A stretch of 64,000 nucleotides of DNA, from contig NZ_NFZS01000005.1 of assembly GCF_003264855.1 (NCBI RefSeq), positions 241,603 through 305,602 of the forward strand, written 5' to 3'. Positions within the stretch are counted from its first letter, which is position 1, and each line of letters opens with the position of its first letter. Origin of the DNA: Dyella jiangningensis. Lineage in GTDB: Bacteria; Pseudomonadota; Gammaproteobacteria; Xanthomonadales; Rhodanobacteraceae. Under the pieces are notes generated by a model. The model saw nothing but the letters and a program-made list of their open reading frames with translations. It searched no databases and had not been told where the DNA came from. Both the position numbers and the translations under genes were made by a program. Below are positions 1 through 11,652 of the stretch, one piece after another.

Positions 1-723
1 CACCGTATCCAGCGTGCGGCCGAAGCATTCGCGGTCATCCATCGGCGAGGACTTGAACGTCTTCACCGCGTCGCGCGGCTGCTCCACCAGCAGGGTGTAG
101 CGCGCGGTCACGAACTTCACGTTGTGCTTCTTGGCGAGGCTGCGCACGGTGTCCTTCACGCCGCCGGACGCCGTCATGCCGTGACGCTTGATGGCCTTGT
201 CGTACAACTCCACCGCCGCGAAGATCGGCCGCCATGCCTCGATGCCGCGGTCGCTGCCGATGTACTGCTGCTTGAGCGTCAGCCAGCGCGCGTAATCGGG
301 CGCCGGCACCAGCTGTTGCAGCTTTTGCCCATCGGGGTTCTTGCGCGCGCCGATCAATGAGGGCAGCAGGAACAGCTTGCCGAAGAAGTTGGTCTTGGGC
401 TTCAGCGCGATCGACGGCGGTCCGAGCACTTCCTGGGAACTGGCGATGGTCTGCTCCACGTCGTCCGTCTTCCACTGCATGCGGTCGGGCAGCGGCGACA
501 GCGTGCCGAGTACCCACATCACGTGATCGCCCTTGCTGATGCGCCACAGCCCCGGCCCCGGCTGCTCGCCGCTGACCGTCACCGCTTCGAGGTTGGTGAC
601 CTGCGACGTGGATGCGGCTGATGCCGGCGCATTCTGAGCGCTGGCAGGCCAGGCAACGACCAGCGTGAAGATGGCGGCACCGAGGAGGCGACAGCCCTGC
701 TGACGAAGAACAATGGGGTCCAT
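1..723 (-). CDS. TraB/GumN family protein (3' end cut by window edge)
   Basis: The reading frame is open from an ATG at 721-723 to the left edge (241 codons, no stop), so the C-terminus is missing. Translation starts MDPIVLRQQGCRLLGAAIF, a signal peptide ending near PASAQ, then a region with GLWRISKGDHVMWVLGTLSP, which is the hallmark N-terminal strand pattern of the TraB/GumN (PF01963) family. GumN lies next to the xanthan gum cluster in Xanthomonas, but its biochemical role is not settled. By its signal peptide this copy is probably exported. It runs in the same direction as chrA, 76 bp after the chrA stop, so it may be co-transcribed or have its own promoter. The family call rests on the GLW-KGDH-GTLSPLP motif; function is unknown. 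Confidence 0.75.
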   Translation of the reverse strand, partial: MDPIVLRQQGCRLLGAAIFTLVVAWPASAQNAPASAASTSQVTNLEAVTVSGEQPGPGLWRISKGDHVMWVLGTLSPLPDRMQWKTDDVEQTIASSQEVLGPPSIALKPKTNFFGKLFLLPSLIGARKNPDGQKLQQLVPAPDYARWLTLKQQYIGSDRGIEAWRPIFAAVELYDKAIKRHGMTASGGVKDTVRSLAKKHNVKFVTARYTLLVEQPRDAVKTFKSSPMDDRECFGRTLDTV

Positions 724-798
724 CGAATGGTTTCCTTGCTTGGGGCCGCCTTGTGACCGCCGCGGATCAGCGCGGTTCCGCGCGCCTCCCGCCTTTGT

Positions 799-2016
799 TC
801 AGTGAACCCAGGCGTGACCTGCCAACGCCGCGGCCACGCACCACAGCACCGCCACCCATGCCGGCTGGCGCGCGACCACCAGCATCAGGAAGCCGCACGC
901 GGCGATGAATACATCCGCCCAGCCGTGCACCGTACCGGTCCAGACCGGATTGTAGAACGCGGCCGCCAACAGGCCGACCACCGCGGCATTGATGGCCGCC
1001 ACCACGCGTACTGCCTCCGGTCGCGCGGAAAGCCGTTGCCAGAATGGCAGCACGCCGCTCAACAGCAGGAAGCCCGGGAGGAAGATCGCCAGCAAGGCCA
1101 CCGCCGCACCCGCGACGCCGCCCTCTCCGCCGAACATCCGGCTGCCCAGGTACGCCGCCAGCGAGAACATCGGACCCGGCATCGCCTGGGCCGCGCCATA
1201 ACCCGCGAGGAAGCTGCCTTCATCGATCCATCCGGGCACGACCAAGGCCTGGCGCAGCCACGGCAGCACCACGTGTCCGCCGCCGAAGACCAGCGCACCG
1301 GCGCGATAGAACGCCGCGCCAATCCGCAGCAACGGATGGCCTCCTGACGCGACGCCGAAAGCCAGCAACAGCAGTACGCCATAACAAGCGAGCAGGACGA
1401 ATGCCGCGCGACGGCCGTAGCCGGGTGAAGGCGCCACATCGCGGCGGGGCGATACGCCATGGCATACCCATGGCGACAACAGCGCCGCGACGACGATCAC
1501 GAGCAATGGCATCCACGCCGAGGGCTGCCACAGCAACACCACGGCGGCGCTGATCGCCAGCAGGCGTCGCGGCGTGTCGGTAGCCAGCGATCGCCACATG
1601 CCGAGCACGCCCTGCGCCACGACAACCACCGCCACGAGTTTCAAGCCGTGCAGCAGCGACTGTCCCCACGGACCGCTGAGGTAAGGTGCCCACCACGCGA
1701 AGGCGAACATCAGCATGGCCGATGGCAAGGTGAAGCCGGCAAACGCCGCGAGCGCGCCACGCCAACCCGCACGCTGCAACCCGATGGCGAAACCCAGCTG
1801 GCTGCTCGCCGGCCCGGGCAGGAACTGGCAGAGCGCCAGCAGCTGCGAAAAATGCGCGTCGTCCAGCCAGCGCCGTTGTTCGACGAACGTGCGGCGGAAA
1901 TAGCCCAGATGCGCGATGGGACCGCCGAACGAACGCAGCCCGAGCGAGAGGAAGGCGAGGAAGACTTCGCCCACGCGCTGCGGTGGTATTTCGATGTCGT
2001 TCGACGATGTGCCCAT
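799..2016 (-). CDS. chrA: Chromate transporter, ChrA (CHR family)
   Basis: 405 aa from the ATG at 2014-2016. A longer frame reaches 2082, but those 22 residues lie in a palindromic repeat and are unlikely to be translated. The protein is a two-domain CHR transporter (about 400 aa, the long form). The N-half has SLGLRSFGGPIAHLGYFRR and LPGPASSQLGFAIG, and the C-half has a second copy, FGGGHVVLPWLR and AMPGPMFSLAAYLG. These are the duplicated GG and PGP signatures of ChrA. Multiple hydrophobic segments place it in the inner membrane. Family members expel chromate, probably by proton antiport, and give chromate resistance. No regulator (ChrB) is adjacent, so the substrate call is by family only. 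Confidence 0.88.
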   Translation of the reverse strand: MGTSSNDIEIPPQRVGEVFLAFLSLGLRSFGGPIAHLGYFRRTFVEQRRWLDDAHFSQLLALCQFLPGPASSQLGFAIGLQRAGWRGALAAFAGFTLPSAMLMFAFAWWAPYLSGPWGQSLLHGLKLVAVVVVAQGVLGMWRSLATDTPRRLLAISAAVVLLWQPSAWMPLLVIVVAALLSPWVCHGVSPRRDVAPSPGYGRRAAFVLLACYGVLLLLAFGVASGGHPLLRIGAAFYRAGALVFGGGHVVLPWLRQALVVPGWIDEGSFLAGYGAAQAMPGPMFSLAAYLGSRMFGGEGGVAGAAVALLAIFLPGFLLLSGVLPFWQRLSARPEAVRVVAAINAAVVGLLAAAFYNPVWTGTVHGWADVFIAACGFLMLVVARQPAWVAVLWCVAAALAGHAWVH

Positions 2017-2070
2017 GCGGCGCAGCCTAGCGCAGTGATGCGACAGGTGGACGCATCGCCAGCTCCCTTT

Positions 2071-2149
2071 GTAGGAGCGCACCCAGTGCGCGAAAAGCCA
2101 ACGGAGCGGTGACGCCGTGGTGCAAATCGCGCACTGGGTGCGCTCCTAC
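2071..2149. repeat. REP-like inverted pair, upstream of chrA
   Basis: Two arms of about 23 nt, starting GTAGGAGCGCACCCAGTGC and its reverse complement, face each other across about 33 nt. The transcript could fold into a long hairpin. It lies between the divergent ends of chrA (start 2016) and icd (stop 2226). The same arm recurs at about ten places between 2 and 26 kb. Confidence 0.9.
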
Positions 2150-2169
2150 AAAGAGCCCAACCGCTCGAA

Positions 2170-2200
2170 CAGAAAGAAGGCCGCTTTCGCGGCCTTCTCT
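2170..2200 (-). terminator. Rho-independent terminator of icd
   Basis: A perfect GAAGGCCGC-TTTC-GCGGCCTTC hairpin at 2176-2197 is followed, on the minus strand, by TTTCT. It begins about 25 bp after the icd stop codon. Confidence 0.75.
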
Positions 2201-2225
2201 CATCAACGTTGCTGCTTCCCGTCCA

Positions 2226-4643
<2,418 letters not shown>

Positions 4644-4655
4644 TTACGATTTTCT

Positions 4656-4736
4656 GTAGGAGCGCACCCAGTGCGCGATCGCGGCGTGGCGGAGTCACCG
4701 CTCCGTCGGCTTTTCGCGCACTGGGTGCGCTCCTAC
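4656..4736. repeat. REP-like inverted pair between icd and mdtC
   Basis: The arms GTAGGAGCGCACCCAGTGC... and its reverse complement enclose a ~35-nt loop. It begins 10 bp past the mdtC stop (minus strand) and could serve as a transcript 3'-end hairpin. The remaining 4455-4655 stretch is the icd upstream region with no gene visible. Confidence 0.9.
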
Positions 4737-4746
4737 AGTGGTGCCT

Positions 4747-7700
4747 TTAGACCGCCTCGCCCGCCGGCAACCGCTTGGGCTGGCGACGCCTTGCGCGCCA
4801 GGCGCTGAAGCGGTCGGCGAGGCACGAGAAGATCACGTAGAGCGCCGGCGTGCTCAGCAGCGTCAGGCTCTGCGAGATGATCAGGCCGCCGATCAGCGCG
4901 ATACCGAGCGGACGGCGCAGGTCGGAACCTTCGCCCAGGCCTACGGCAATCGGCACCGCGGCGAGGATGGCCACCATGGTGGTCATCATGATCGGGCGGA
5001 AGCGCACCATGCAGGCCTCGTAGGCCGCATCGAACGCGTTGAGCCCGCGCTCGCGGCGCGCCACCAGCGCGAAGTCGATCATCATGATCGCGTTCTTCTT
5101 CACGATACCGATCAGCAGGACGAGCGCGATCTGCGCGATCACCGAAAGCTCGGTGTCGGTGATCCACAGCGCGAGCAGCGCACCCACGCCCGCGGCGGGC
5201 AGCGTGGAGAGGATGGTCACCGGATGGATCAGGCTTTCGTACAACATGCCGAGCACGATGTAGACCACCACCACCGCGCCGAGCAGCAGCCACAGCATGC
5301 CGCTCTGCGACTGCTGGAAGCGGCGGAAGTCGCCGCCGATGTTGATGCGGATGTCGCCCGGCAAACGCATCTGCTTGCCGGTGGCCTGGATGATCTCCAA
5401 CGCCTCGCCCATGCTCACGCCCGGTGCGAGGTTGAAGCTCATGCTCATCACCGTGTACTGGTTTTCATGCGTGATCTGGGTGGGCGCGACGCCCGCCTCC
5501 TGGTGCGCGAAGGCGGTAAGCGGCACCATCGCGCCGCTGTTGCTCTTCACGTACACCGCGTTGATCGCCGCAGGCGTGGCGGTCTGGTTCGGCAAGGCGT
5601 TGACCACCACCTTGTACTGGTTGAGGTCCGAGTAGATCGTGCTGATCTGGCGCTGGCCGAACGCGTTGTACAGCGCGCCGTCGATGGTGCCGATGCCCAC
5701 GCCCAGGCGCGCGGCCTTGTCGCGGTCGATCACGATGTTCTGCTGCAGGCCGGCGTCGTCGATGTCGCTGCCCACGTCCTTGAGCTTGGGGTTCTTCTTC
5801 AGCTCCGCCACCAGCTTGGGCAGCCACTGCTGCAGCTCGTCGGAATTGTCGCCCTGCAGCGACACCTGGTATTGCGCGCCCTGACTGGAACCGCCACCGC
5901 CGAAGCTCGGCAGGTCCTGGATCGGCCGCAGGCGCACATTGAGGTCGGGATAGCGCGCGGCCTTGGCGCTGAGGCGGCCGAGCACGGTGAAGGTGTCGTC
6001 CTTGCGCCCCTGCGCGTGCGTCTTCAGCTCGATGTCGAACGTGCCGGATGCACCCTGGCGGCTGCTGCCCAGGCGCGAACCCACGCGGGCCACGTCGTGG
6101 TCCTTGAGCAGCATGTTGATCAGGCGCTGCTGGCGTTCACGCGCATCCTGGAACGACACCGTCGCACCCGAGGTCGCGCGCCCGCGGATCAGACCCGTGT
6201 CCTGCGCCGGGAACAGCCCGGTCTTCACCATGCCGAACAGGAACACCGTCGCCACGATCAGCGCCAGCGGCGTCAGCGAGAACGCCAGCGCGTGCTTCAA
6301 CGAGAACTTCAATGCGCGCGAATAGAGCCCGATGAGGCCTTCCTGGAACTTGTCCAGCGCCACGCCGACGCGCGTGGTCGGCCGCTCCGAATCGTGGCCG
6401 ACCAGGAACTGGCCGCACAGCGAGGTGGTGAGCGTGAGCGAAACCAGCGCCGAGACGATGATCGCCGCCACCAGCGTAATGGTGAATTCCTTGAAGAACA
6501 GGCCGGTGATGCCACCCATGAACAGCAGCGGGATGAACACGGCCACCAGCGAGGCGGTGATCGAGACGATGGTGAAGCCGATTTCCTTCGCACCGGCGAG
6601 CGCCGCATCCATGCGCGTCATGCCCTGGTCGATGTGCCGCACGATGTTCTCGATCACCACGATGGCGTCGTCGACCACGAAGCCGATCGCGATCACCAGC
6701 GCGAGCAGGGTCAGGTTGTTGAGCGTGAAGCCGAGGATGTACATCACGATGGCCGCGCCCGCGAGGGACAACGGCACCGCGGCGGTGGCGATCAAGGTGG
6801 GTGCGAGGCGACGCAGGAACAGCGCCATGGTCAACATCACCATCGCCAGGCTGATCAGCAGCGTCGCCTGCACTTCATGCAGCGAAGCGCGGATGGTCGG
6901 CGTGCCATCGAAGTATGGCGTGAGCGTGGTGCCGGGCTGCAGGTAGTCGCGCAGCAGCGGCACGGCGGCCTTCACGCGGTCCACGGTGCCGATGATGTTG
7001 GCATTGGATTGCCGGTACACGTACATCAGCACGGCGGGTTTGCCCTGGAACCACGCGGCCTGGTAAGCGTCCTGCGTGCCGTCGTACACCTTGGCCACGT
7101 CGGAGAGACGGATCGGAACGCCCTTGTTGGAGGCGATCACCAGGCTGGCGAAGTCCTCTGCGGTGTGCAGCGAATCGTTCGCGGTCACCGACATGACGGT
7201 CTTGCCGTCGGACAGGAAGCCCTGCGGCGAGGTGACGTTGGCGGCGGTGAGCGCATTGCGCAGCTGGTCCGGCGAGAGACCCAGCGCGTTGAGCTGGCGC
7301 AGGTTCACGTCGACGCGGATGGCCGGCGTCGCGGCGCCCAGGATGTCCACTTCCGACACGCCCTCGATCTGGCGAAGTCGTTGCGCGAGCAGCGAATCGG
7401 CGACGTCGTAGAGGTCGCGCGCGGACTGCGTGTCCGAGGTCAGCGCGAAGGCGATGATCGGGTCGTCGTTGGGGTTGGCCTTCTGGTAACTCGGCGGTGC
7501 ATTGAGGCCGGTAGGCAGGTCGGACTGCGCCGCATTGATGGCGGCCTGAACGTCACGCGCGGCGGCGTCGAGGTCGCGGCCCGCGTTGAACATCAGGAAC
7601 ACGAAGGTGCTGCCCAGCGAGCTGGACGAGCGCATGGTATCGATGCCCGCCACCTGGCCCAGGTGGCGTTCCAGCGGCGCGGCCACGGTGGATGCCATGG

Positions 7701-7872
7701 TGCCCGCGCTGGCGCCCGCCTGGCTGGCCTGCACGAAGATCACCGGGAAGGTCATGTTCGGCAACGCCGCCACGCCCAGCAGCACGTAGCAGATCAAGCC
7801 GACCGCGAAGACACCCATCGCCAGCAGTGACGTGCCGATGGGGCGGCGGATGAAGGGACCGGAAATGTTCAT
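4747..7872 (-). CDS. mdtC: RND multidrug efflux permease, MdtC-like
   Basis: 1041 aa, the usual RND inner-membrane pump length. It starts MNISGPFIRRPIGTSLLAMG, the standard AcrB-type N-terminus preceding TM1, and keeps the porter-domain pattern AAPLERHLGQVAGI. The TM4 proton-relay signature IAIGFVVDDAIVVIENIVRH (two Asp) is present, and LIGIVKKNAIMMIDFAL occurs near TM10-11. It is the third gene of a minus-strand set: adaptor (12903-11653), pump (11477-8241), pump (7872-4747). Two different RND pumps behind one adaptor is the MdtABC arrangement, where MdtB and MdtC form a heterotrimer. A 368-bp gap with a palindrome and a G+C-rich hairpin separates it from mdtB. The outer-membrane channel is not encoded here. 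Confidence 0.88.
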   Translation of the reverse strand: MNISGPFIRRPIGTSLLAMGVFAVGLICYVLLGVAALPNMTFPVIFVQASQAGASAGTMASTVAAPLERHLGQVAGIDTMRSSSSLGSTFVFLMFNAGRDLDAAARDVQAAINAAQSDLPTGLNAPPSYQKANPNDDPIIAFALTSDTQSARDLYDVADSLLAQRLRQIEGVSEVDILGAATPAIRVDVNLRQLNALGLSPDQLRNALTAANVTSPQGFLSDGKTVMSVTANDSLHTAEDFASLVIASNKGVPIRLSDVAKVYDGTQDAYQAAWFQGKPAVLMYVYRQSNANIIGTVDRVKAAVPLLRDYLQPGTTLTPYFDGTPTIRASLHEVQATLLISLAMVMLTMALFLRRLAPTLIATAAVPLSLAGAAIVMYILGFTLNNLTLLALVIAIGFVVDDAIVVIENIVRHIDQGMTRMDAALAGAKEIGFTIVSITASLVAVFIPLLFMGGITGLFFKEFTITLVAAIIVSALVSLTLTTSLCGQFLVGHDSERPTTRVGVALDKFQEGLIGLYSRALKFSLKHALAFSLTPLALIVATVFLFGMVKTGLFPAQDTGLIRGRATSGATVSFQDARERQQRLINMLLKDHDVARVGSRLGSSRQGASGTFDIELKTHAQGRKDDTFTVLGRLSAKAARYPDLNVRLRPIQDLPSFGGGGSSQGAQYQVSLQGDNSDELQQWLPKLVAELKKNPKLKDVGSDIDDAGLQQNIVIDRDKAARLGVGIGTIDGALYNAFGQRQISTIYSDLNQYKVVVNALPNQTATPAAINAVYVKSNSGAMVPLTAFAHQEAGVAPTQITHENQYTVMSMSFNLAPGVSMGEALEIIQATGKQMRLPGDIRINIGGDFRRFQQSQSGMLWLLLGAVVVVYIVLGMLYESLIHPVTILSTLPAAGVGALLALWITDTELSVIAQIALVLLIGIVKKNAIMMIDFALVARRERGLNAFDAAYEACMVRFRPIMMTTMVAILAAVPIAVGLGEGSDLRRPLGIALIGGLIISQSLTLLSTPALYVIFSCLADRFSAWRARRRQPKRLPAGEAV

Positions 7873-8013
7873 GCCATCAACAAGCCAGGGAAGTCGCTCG
7901 GATCAAGGAGCTGTTCGGACAGCGCCGCGGGGGCGCGCGGAATGGACGTATATACCGCACAACGTCTACACAACGCATGACGGGTGGATTGGTTGAACCG
8001 CGCAGTCTTTTCT

Positions 8014-8135
8014 GTAGGAGCGCACCCAGTGCGCGAAAAGCCGACGAAGCGTTGATGCAGCAACCCGCATCTTCCCGAGAGCGGCATATCGCGACGTTCA
8101 TGCAAGACCTGATCGCGCACTGGGTGCGCTCCTAC
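8014..8135. repeat. REP-like inverted pair inside the mdtB-mdtC gap
   Basis: Left arm GTAGGAGCGCACCCAGTGC at 8014 and right arm ending CGCTCCTAC at 8135, with a longer (~75 nt) centre than at other loci. It lies in the mdtBC intergenic region. Confidence 0.88.
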
Positions 8136-8162
8136 AGAAAGCGCCGCTACCGGAAACGCCGA

Positions 8163-8192
8163 AAGGGGCGCGCCGTTCCGGCCGCGCCCCTT
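8163..8192 (-). terminator. G+C-rich hairpin after mdtB, possible terminator
   Basis: AAGGGGCGCG pairs with CGCGCCCCTT around a short centre, about 50 bp past the mdtB stop on the minus strand. The following T run is weak (TTTCGGCGTTT), so it may only attenuate read-through to mdtC. Confidence 0.35.
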
Positions 8193-8240
8193 CGGGGGTT
8201 TGCATGGGGGCCCGGGTCATCCCGGGCCCGGTCGTTCGCG

Positions 8241-11200
8241 TCACATCGCTCCCCGCGTCTGGGCCTTGGCAAGTGCGCGCTGTTCGCGGCGCTCGCGCAG
8301 CCAGTCGGAGAAACGTTCCATGTAGAGGTAGATCACCGGCGTGGTGTACAGCGTGACCAGCTGCGAGAGCAGCAGGCCGCCCACGATGGACACGCCCAGC
8401 GGACGACGCAGTTCCGCGCCGATGCCGTTGCCCAATGCCAGCGGCAGTGCGCCGAGCATGGCGGCCGCCGTGGTCATCATGATCGGGCGGAAGCGCAGCA
8501 GGCACGCGCGGCGGATCGCTTCGTGCGGTTTCATGCCCTCGCGCTGCGCCTCGATGGCGAAGTCGATCATCATGATCGCGTTCTTCTTCACGATACCGAT
8601 CAAGAGCACGATACCCACGATGCCATCCACCGACAGGCTCATCCCGCAGAGGATTAGCGCGAGCAGTGCACCGACGCCGGCCGGCGGCAGCGTGGAGATG
8701 ATGGTCAGCGGGTGGATGTAGCTCTCGTACAGCACGCCCAGCACGATGTAGATCACCACGATCGAGGCGATCAGCAGCAGCACTTCATTGGTCAGCGAGG
8801 TGGAGAACTCCGCCGCCTTGCCGATGAACTGGCCACGCACCTGCGGCGGGAAGTTCAGGTTCTGCTCCACATCGTGGATCGCCTTCACCGCTTCGGACAG
8901 CGAGTAGCCCGGTGCGAGGTTGAAGGAGATGGTCACCGCCGGCAGCTGCTGCTGATGGCTCACCACCAGCGGTGCGTTGGTCACTTCGGACGTGGCCAGC
9001 GAGGCCAGCGGAATGGTGCCGCCCGCGCCGATCACCACGCCGGTGTTGGCCACGCCAAGGCCGGTCGAGGTCGAGGAATTGCTCGACGCCACCTGGCCGA
9101 AGCTGGTCGCATTGCTGCCGGTCAGCGCGCCGCTGCCGTTGCTCTTCACCGTGAGCTGGTTGAGCAGCGCGGTGCTGGAACGGAACTGCGGCGCCACCTC
9201 CAGCACCACGCGGTACTGGTTGAGCTGGGTGAAGATGGTCGAGATCTGGCGCTGGCCGAACGAGTCGTACAGCGTGTCGTCGATGGTCTGCACCGGCACG
9301 CCGAGGCGGCTGGCCTTCTCGCGGTCGATGGTGAGCTTGAGCGAGGTGCCCTGGTCGGCGAGGTTGTTGTCCACGTCAGCCAGTTCCGCACGCTCGCGCA
9401 GTGCCTGCGTCATCTGCGTGGCGTACTTGGAGAGCTCCTCGGAACTCACGTCGGACATCGAGTACTGGTACTCGGTGGCCGCCACGCGGCTGTCCAGCGT
9501 CACGTCCTGCACGGGCTTCAAGTACAGCGCCACGCCCGGAATGTCGGCCGCTTCCTGCTGCAGGCGCTTGACCACTTCGTCGAGGCCGTCGCGGTCGCCG
9601 CGGTCCTTCAGCACGATGCTGAGCTGGCCCTGGTTGAGCGTCGGGTTGATGGAACCCGCACCGATGAAGGCGGCCACGCCGGTCACCGCCTTGTCACGCC
9701 GCAGCGCTTCGGCCACGGCCTTGGTGCGCTGTTCCATCTGCGGGAAGGCCACGTTCTGGTCCGCCGCGACGACGCCGGTGATGAGGCCGGTGTCCTGCTC
9801 GGGCAGCAGGCCCTTGGGAATGATGATGTAGAGGAAGATGGTGACCGCGACGGTGGCGCCGGCGATCAGCACGGTGAAGCGCTGGTGGCCGAGCACCCAG
9901 TCCAGCGAACTCTCGTACACGCCGACCAGGCGCGACCACCAGGTCTTCTTGCCGGCGGCGGCGTGGCGCTCGTGCGCGTCGTCGCCTTCGGGCAACGCAT
10001 CGGGCTTGAGCAGGTAGGCGCACATCATCGGCGTCAGCGTCAACGACACCAGCATCGAGATCGCCACCGCGATGGTCAGCACCCAGGCGAACTCGTGGAA
10101 CAGGCGACCGGTGACGCCGGGCATCAGCAGCAGCGGCAGGAATACGGCGATCAGCGACACGGTCAGCGACAGCACCGTGAAGCCGATTTCCTTCGCGCCG
10201 ATCTCGGCCGCTTCCTTGCCGTCCTTGCCCTGCTCGATGTAGCGCACGATGTTCTCGATCATCACGATCGCGTCGTCGACCACGAAGCCGGTCGCGACGG
10301 TCAGCGCCATCAGCGAGAGGTTGTCCAGCGAGATGCCGGTGAAGGCCATCACGCCGAACGTGCCCATCAGCGAGAGCGGCACCGCGACCGACGGGATCAC
10401 CGTGGCCCACAGGCGGCGCAGGAACACGAAGATCACCGCCACCACCAGGCAGATGGTGAGGATCAGGGTGAACTGCACGTCCTCCACCGAGGCGCGGATG
10501 GTGATGGTGCGGTCGGCGAACACGTCCAGATGGACGTCCGCCGGCAGCACGGCCTGCAGCTGCGGCAGGATGTTGCGGATCTGCTGCACCGTCTGCACGA
10601 TGTTCGCGCCCGGCTGGCGACGGATGTCGAGCAGCACCGCGGGCTTGCCGTTGGCCCAGGCGGCGAGCTGGTCGTTCTCCACGCCATCGACCACGTTCGC
10701 CACGTCGGACAGGCGCACCGGCGCGTTGTTCTTGTACGAGATGATGGTGTTCTTGTATTCGGCCGCATCGACCAGCTGGTCGTTGGTGCCGATGCTGTAG
10801 GACTGCGTCGCGCCGTTGAGCGTGCCCTTGGGCGCGTTGACGTTGGCCTCGGTGAGCGCGCTGCGCACGTCCTCCATGGTGAGGCCGAGGTTTGCCAGCT
10901 GCGACGGATTCACCTGCACGCGCACCGCGGGGCGCACGTTGCCGGCGATCGACACCAGGCCCACGCCCTGCACCTGCGACAGCTTCTGCGCGAGGATCGA
11001 GTCGGCGTAGTTGTTCACTTCGCGCAGTGGCAGGCTGTCCGAAGTGAGCTTGAGCGTGATGATCGGCGCGTCGGCCGGGTTAACGCGGTTGTACACCGGC
11101 GGATACGGCAGGGTTGCCGGCAGCGTGCCGCGCGCCTGGTTGATGGCCGCCTGCACGTCCTGCGCCGCGATGTCGATGTCACGATCCATCGCGAACTGCA

Positions 11201-11477
11201 GCACGATGGTGGACAGGCCCGCCGACGAGTCGGAGGTCATCATGGTGAGGCCGGAGATCTGGCCGAAGTTGCGCTCCAGCGGCGTGGTGACCAGCGACGC
11301 CATGGTGGACGCGCTCGCACCCGGATACTGCGTGGTGACCACCAGGCTGGGTGCGTCGATCTCGGGCAGCGCCGACACCGGCAGCTCGCGATAGCCGAGG
11401 ATGCCGAGCAGCAGCACCGCCACCATCAGCAGCGATGTAGCGATCGGTCGGCGAATGAAGAGTGTGGAGAAGCCCAT
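8241..11477 (-). CDS. mdtB: RND multidrug efflux permease, MdtB-like
   Basis: 1078 aa. It begins MGFSTLFIRRPIATSLLMVA and has the RND landmarks TTPLERNFGQISGL, VATGFVVDDAIVMIENIVRY (TM4 aspartates) and LIGIVKKNAIMMIDFAIEAQ. Two large periplasmic porter loops are present. A Ser/Thr/Gly/Asn-rich insertion (GSGALTGSNATSFGQ... SSNSSTSTGL) sits in the second loop and explains the extra length over the usual ~1040 aa. It follows the adaptor gene by 175 bp in the same direction. It works with the next gene as the two pump subunits of an MdtABC-type tripartite exporter; in E. coli these expel bile salts and novobiocin. The substrates here are not known. Confidence 0.88.
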   Translation of the reverse strand: MGFSTLFIRRPIATSLLMVAVLLLGILGYRELPVSALPEIDAPSLVVTTQYPGASASTMASLVTTPLERNFGQISGLTMMTSDSSAGLSTIVLQFAMDRDIDIAAQDVQAAINQARGTLPATLPYPPVYNRVNPADAPIITLKLTSDSLPLREVNNYADSILAQKLSQVQGVGLVSIAGNVRPAVRVQVNPSQLANLGLTMEDVRSALTEANVNAPKGTLNGATQSYSIGTNDQLVDAAEYKNTIISYKNNAPVRLSDVANVVDGVENDQLAAWANGKPAVLLDIRRQPGANIVQTVQQIRNILPQLQAVLPADVHLDVFADRTITIRASVEDVQFTLILTICLVVAVIFVFLRRLWATVIPSVAVPLSLMGTFGVMAFTGISLDNLSLMALTVATGFVVDDAIVMIENIVRYIEQGKDGKEAAEIGAKEIGFTVLSLTVSLIAVFLPLLLMPGVTGRLFHEFAWVLTIAVAISMLVSLTLTPMMCAYLLKPDALPEGDDAHERHAAAGKKTWWSRLVGVYESSLDWVLGHQRFTVLIAGATVAVTIFLYIIIPKGLLPEQDTGLITGVVAADQNVAFPQMEQRTKAVAEALRRDKAVTGVAAFIGAGSINPTLNQGQLSIVLKDRGDRDGLDEVVKRLQQEAADIPGVALYLKPVQDVTLDSRVAATEYQYSMSDVSSEELSKYATQMTQALRERAELADVDNNLADQGTSLKLTIDREKASRLGVPVQTIDDTLYDSFGQRQISTIFTQLNQYRVVLEVAPQFRSSTALLNQLTVKSNGSGALTGSNATSFGQVASSNSSTSTGLGVANTGVVIGAGGTIPLASLATSEVTNAPLVVSHQQQLPAVTISFNLAPGYSLSEAVKAIHDVEQNLNFPPQVRGQFIGKAAEFSTSLTNEVLLLIASIVVIYIVLGVLYESYIHPLTIISTLPPAGVGALLALILCGMSLSVDGIVGIVLLIGIVKKNAIMMIDFAIEAQREGMKPHEAIRRACLLRFRPIMMTTAAAMLGALPLALGNGIGAELRRPLGVSIVGGLLLSQLVTLYTTPVIYLYMERFSDWLRERREQRALAKAQTRGAM

Positions 11478-11652
11478 GGGTTAGCCGTCGATGTGTGTGG
11501 CGAGCGCCAATCCCGCGGCGCCTCGTGTTGTTGCTGCAGGGGTCAGGGACGCATGGCAGGCGCGCATGCCTGCGCCGCCCTGCCACCGGGACGACTGGCG
11601 ATCGCGCTTGTCGCGTCTTCGCCAGCCATGCCTCGTCCCGCGCCTCGCGTCA

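Noticed and set aside
4738..7830. Plus-strand frame of 1030 codons opposite mdtC
   Set aside because: Antisense shadow of the RND pump; no recognisable fold.
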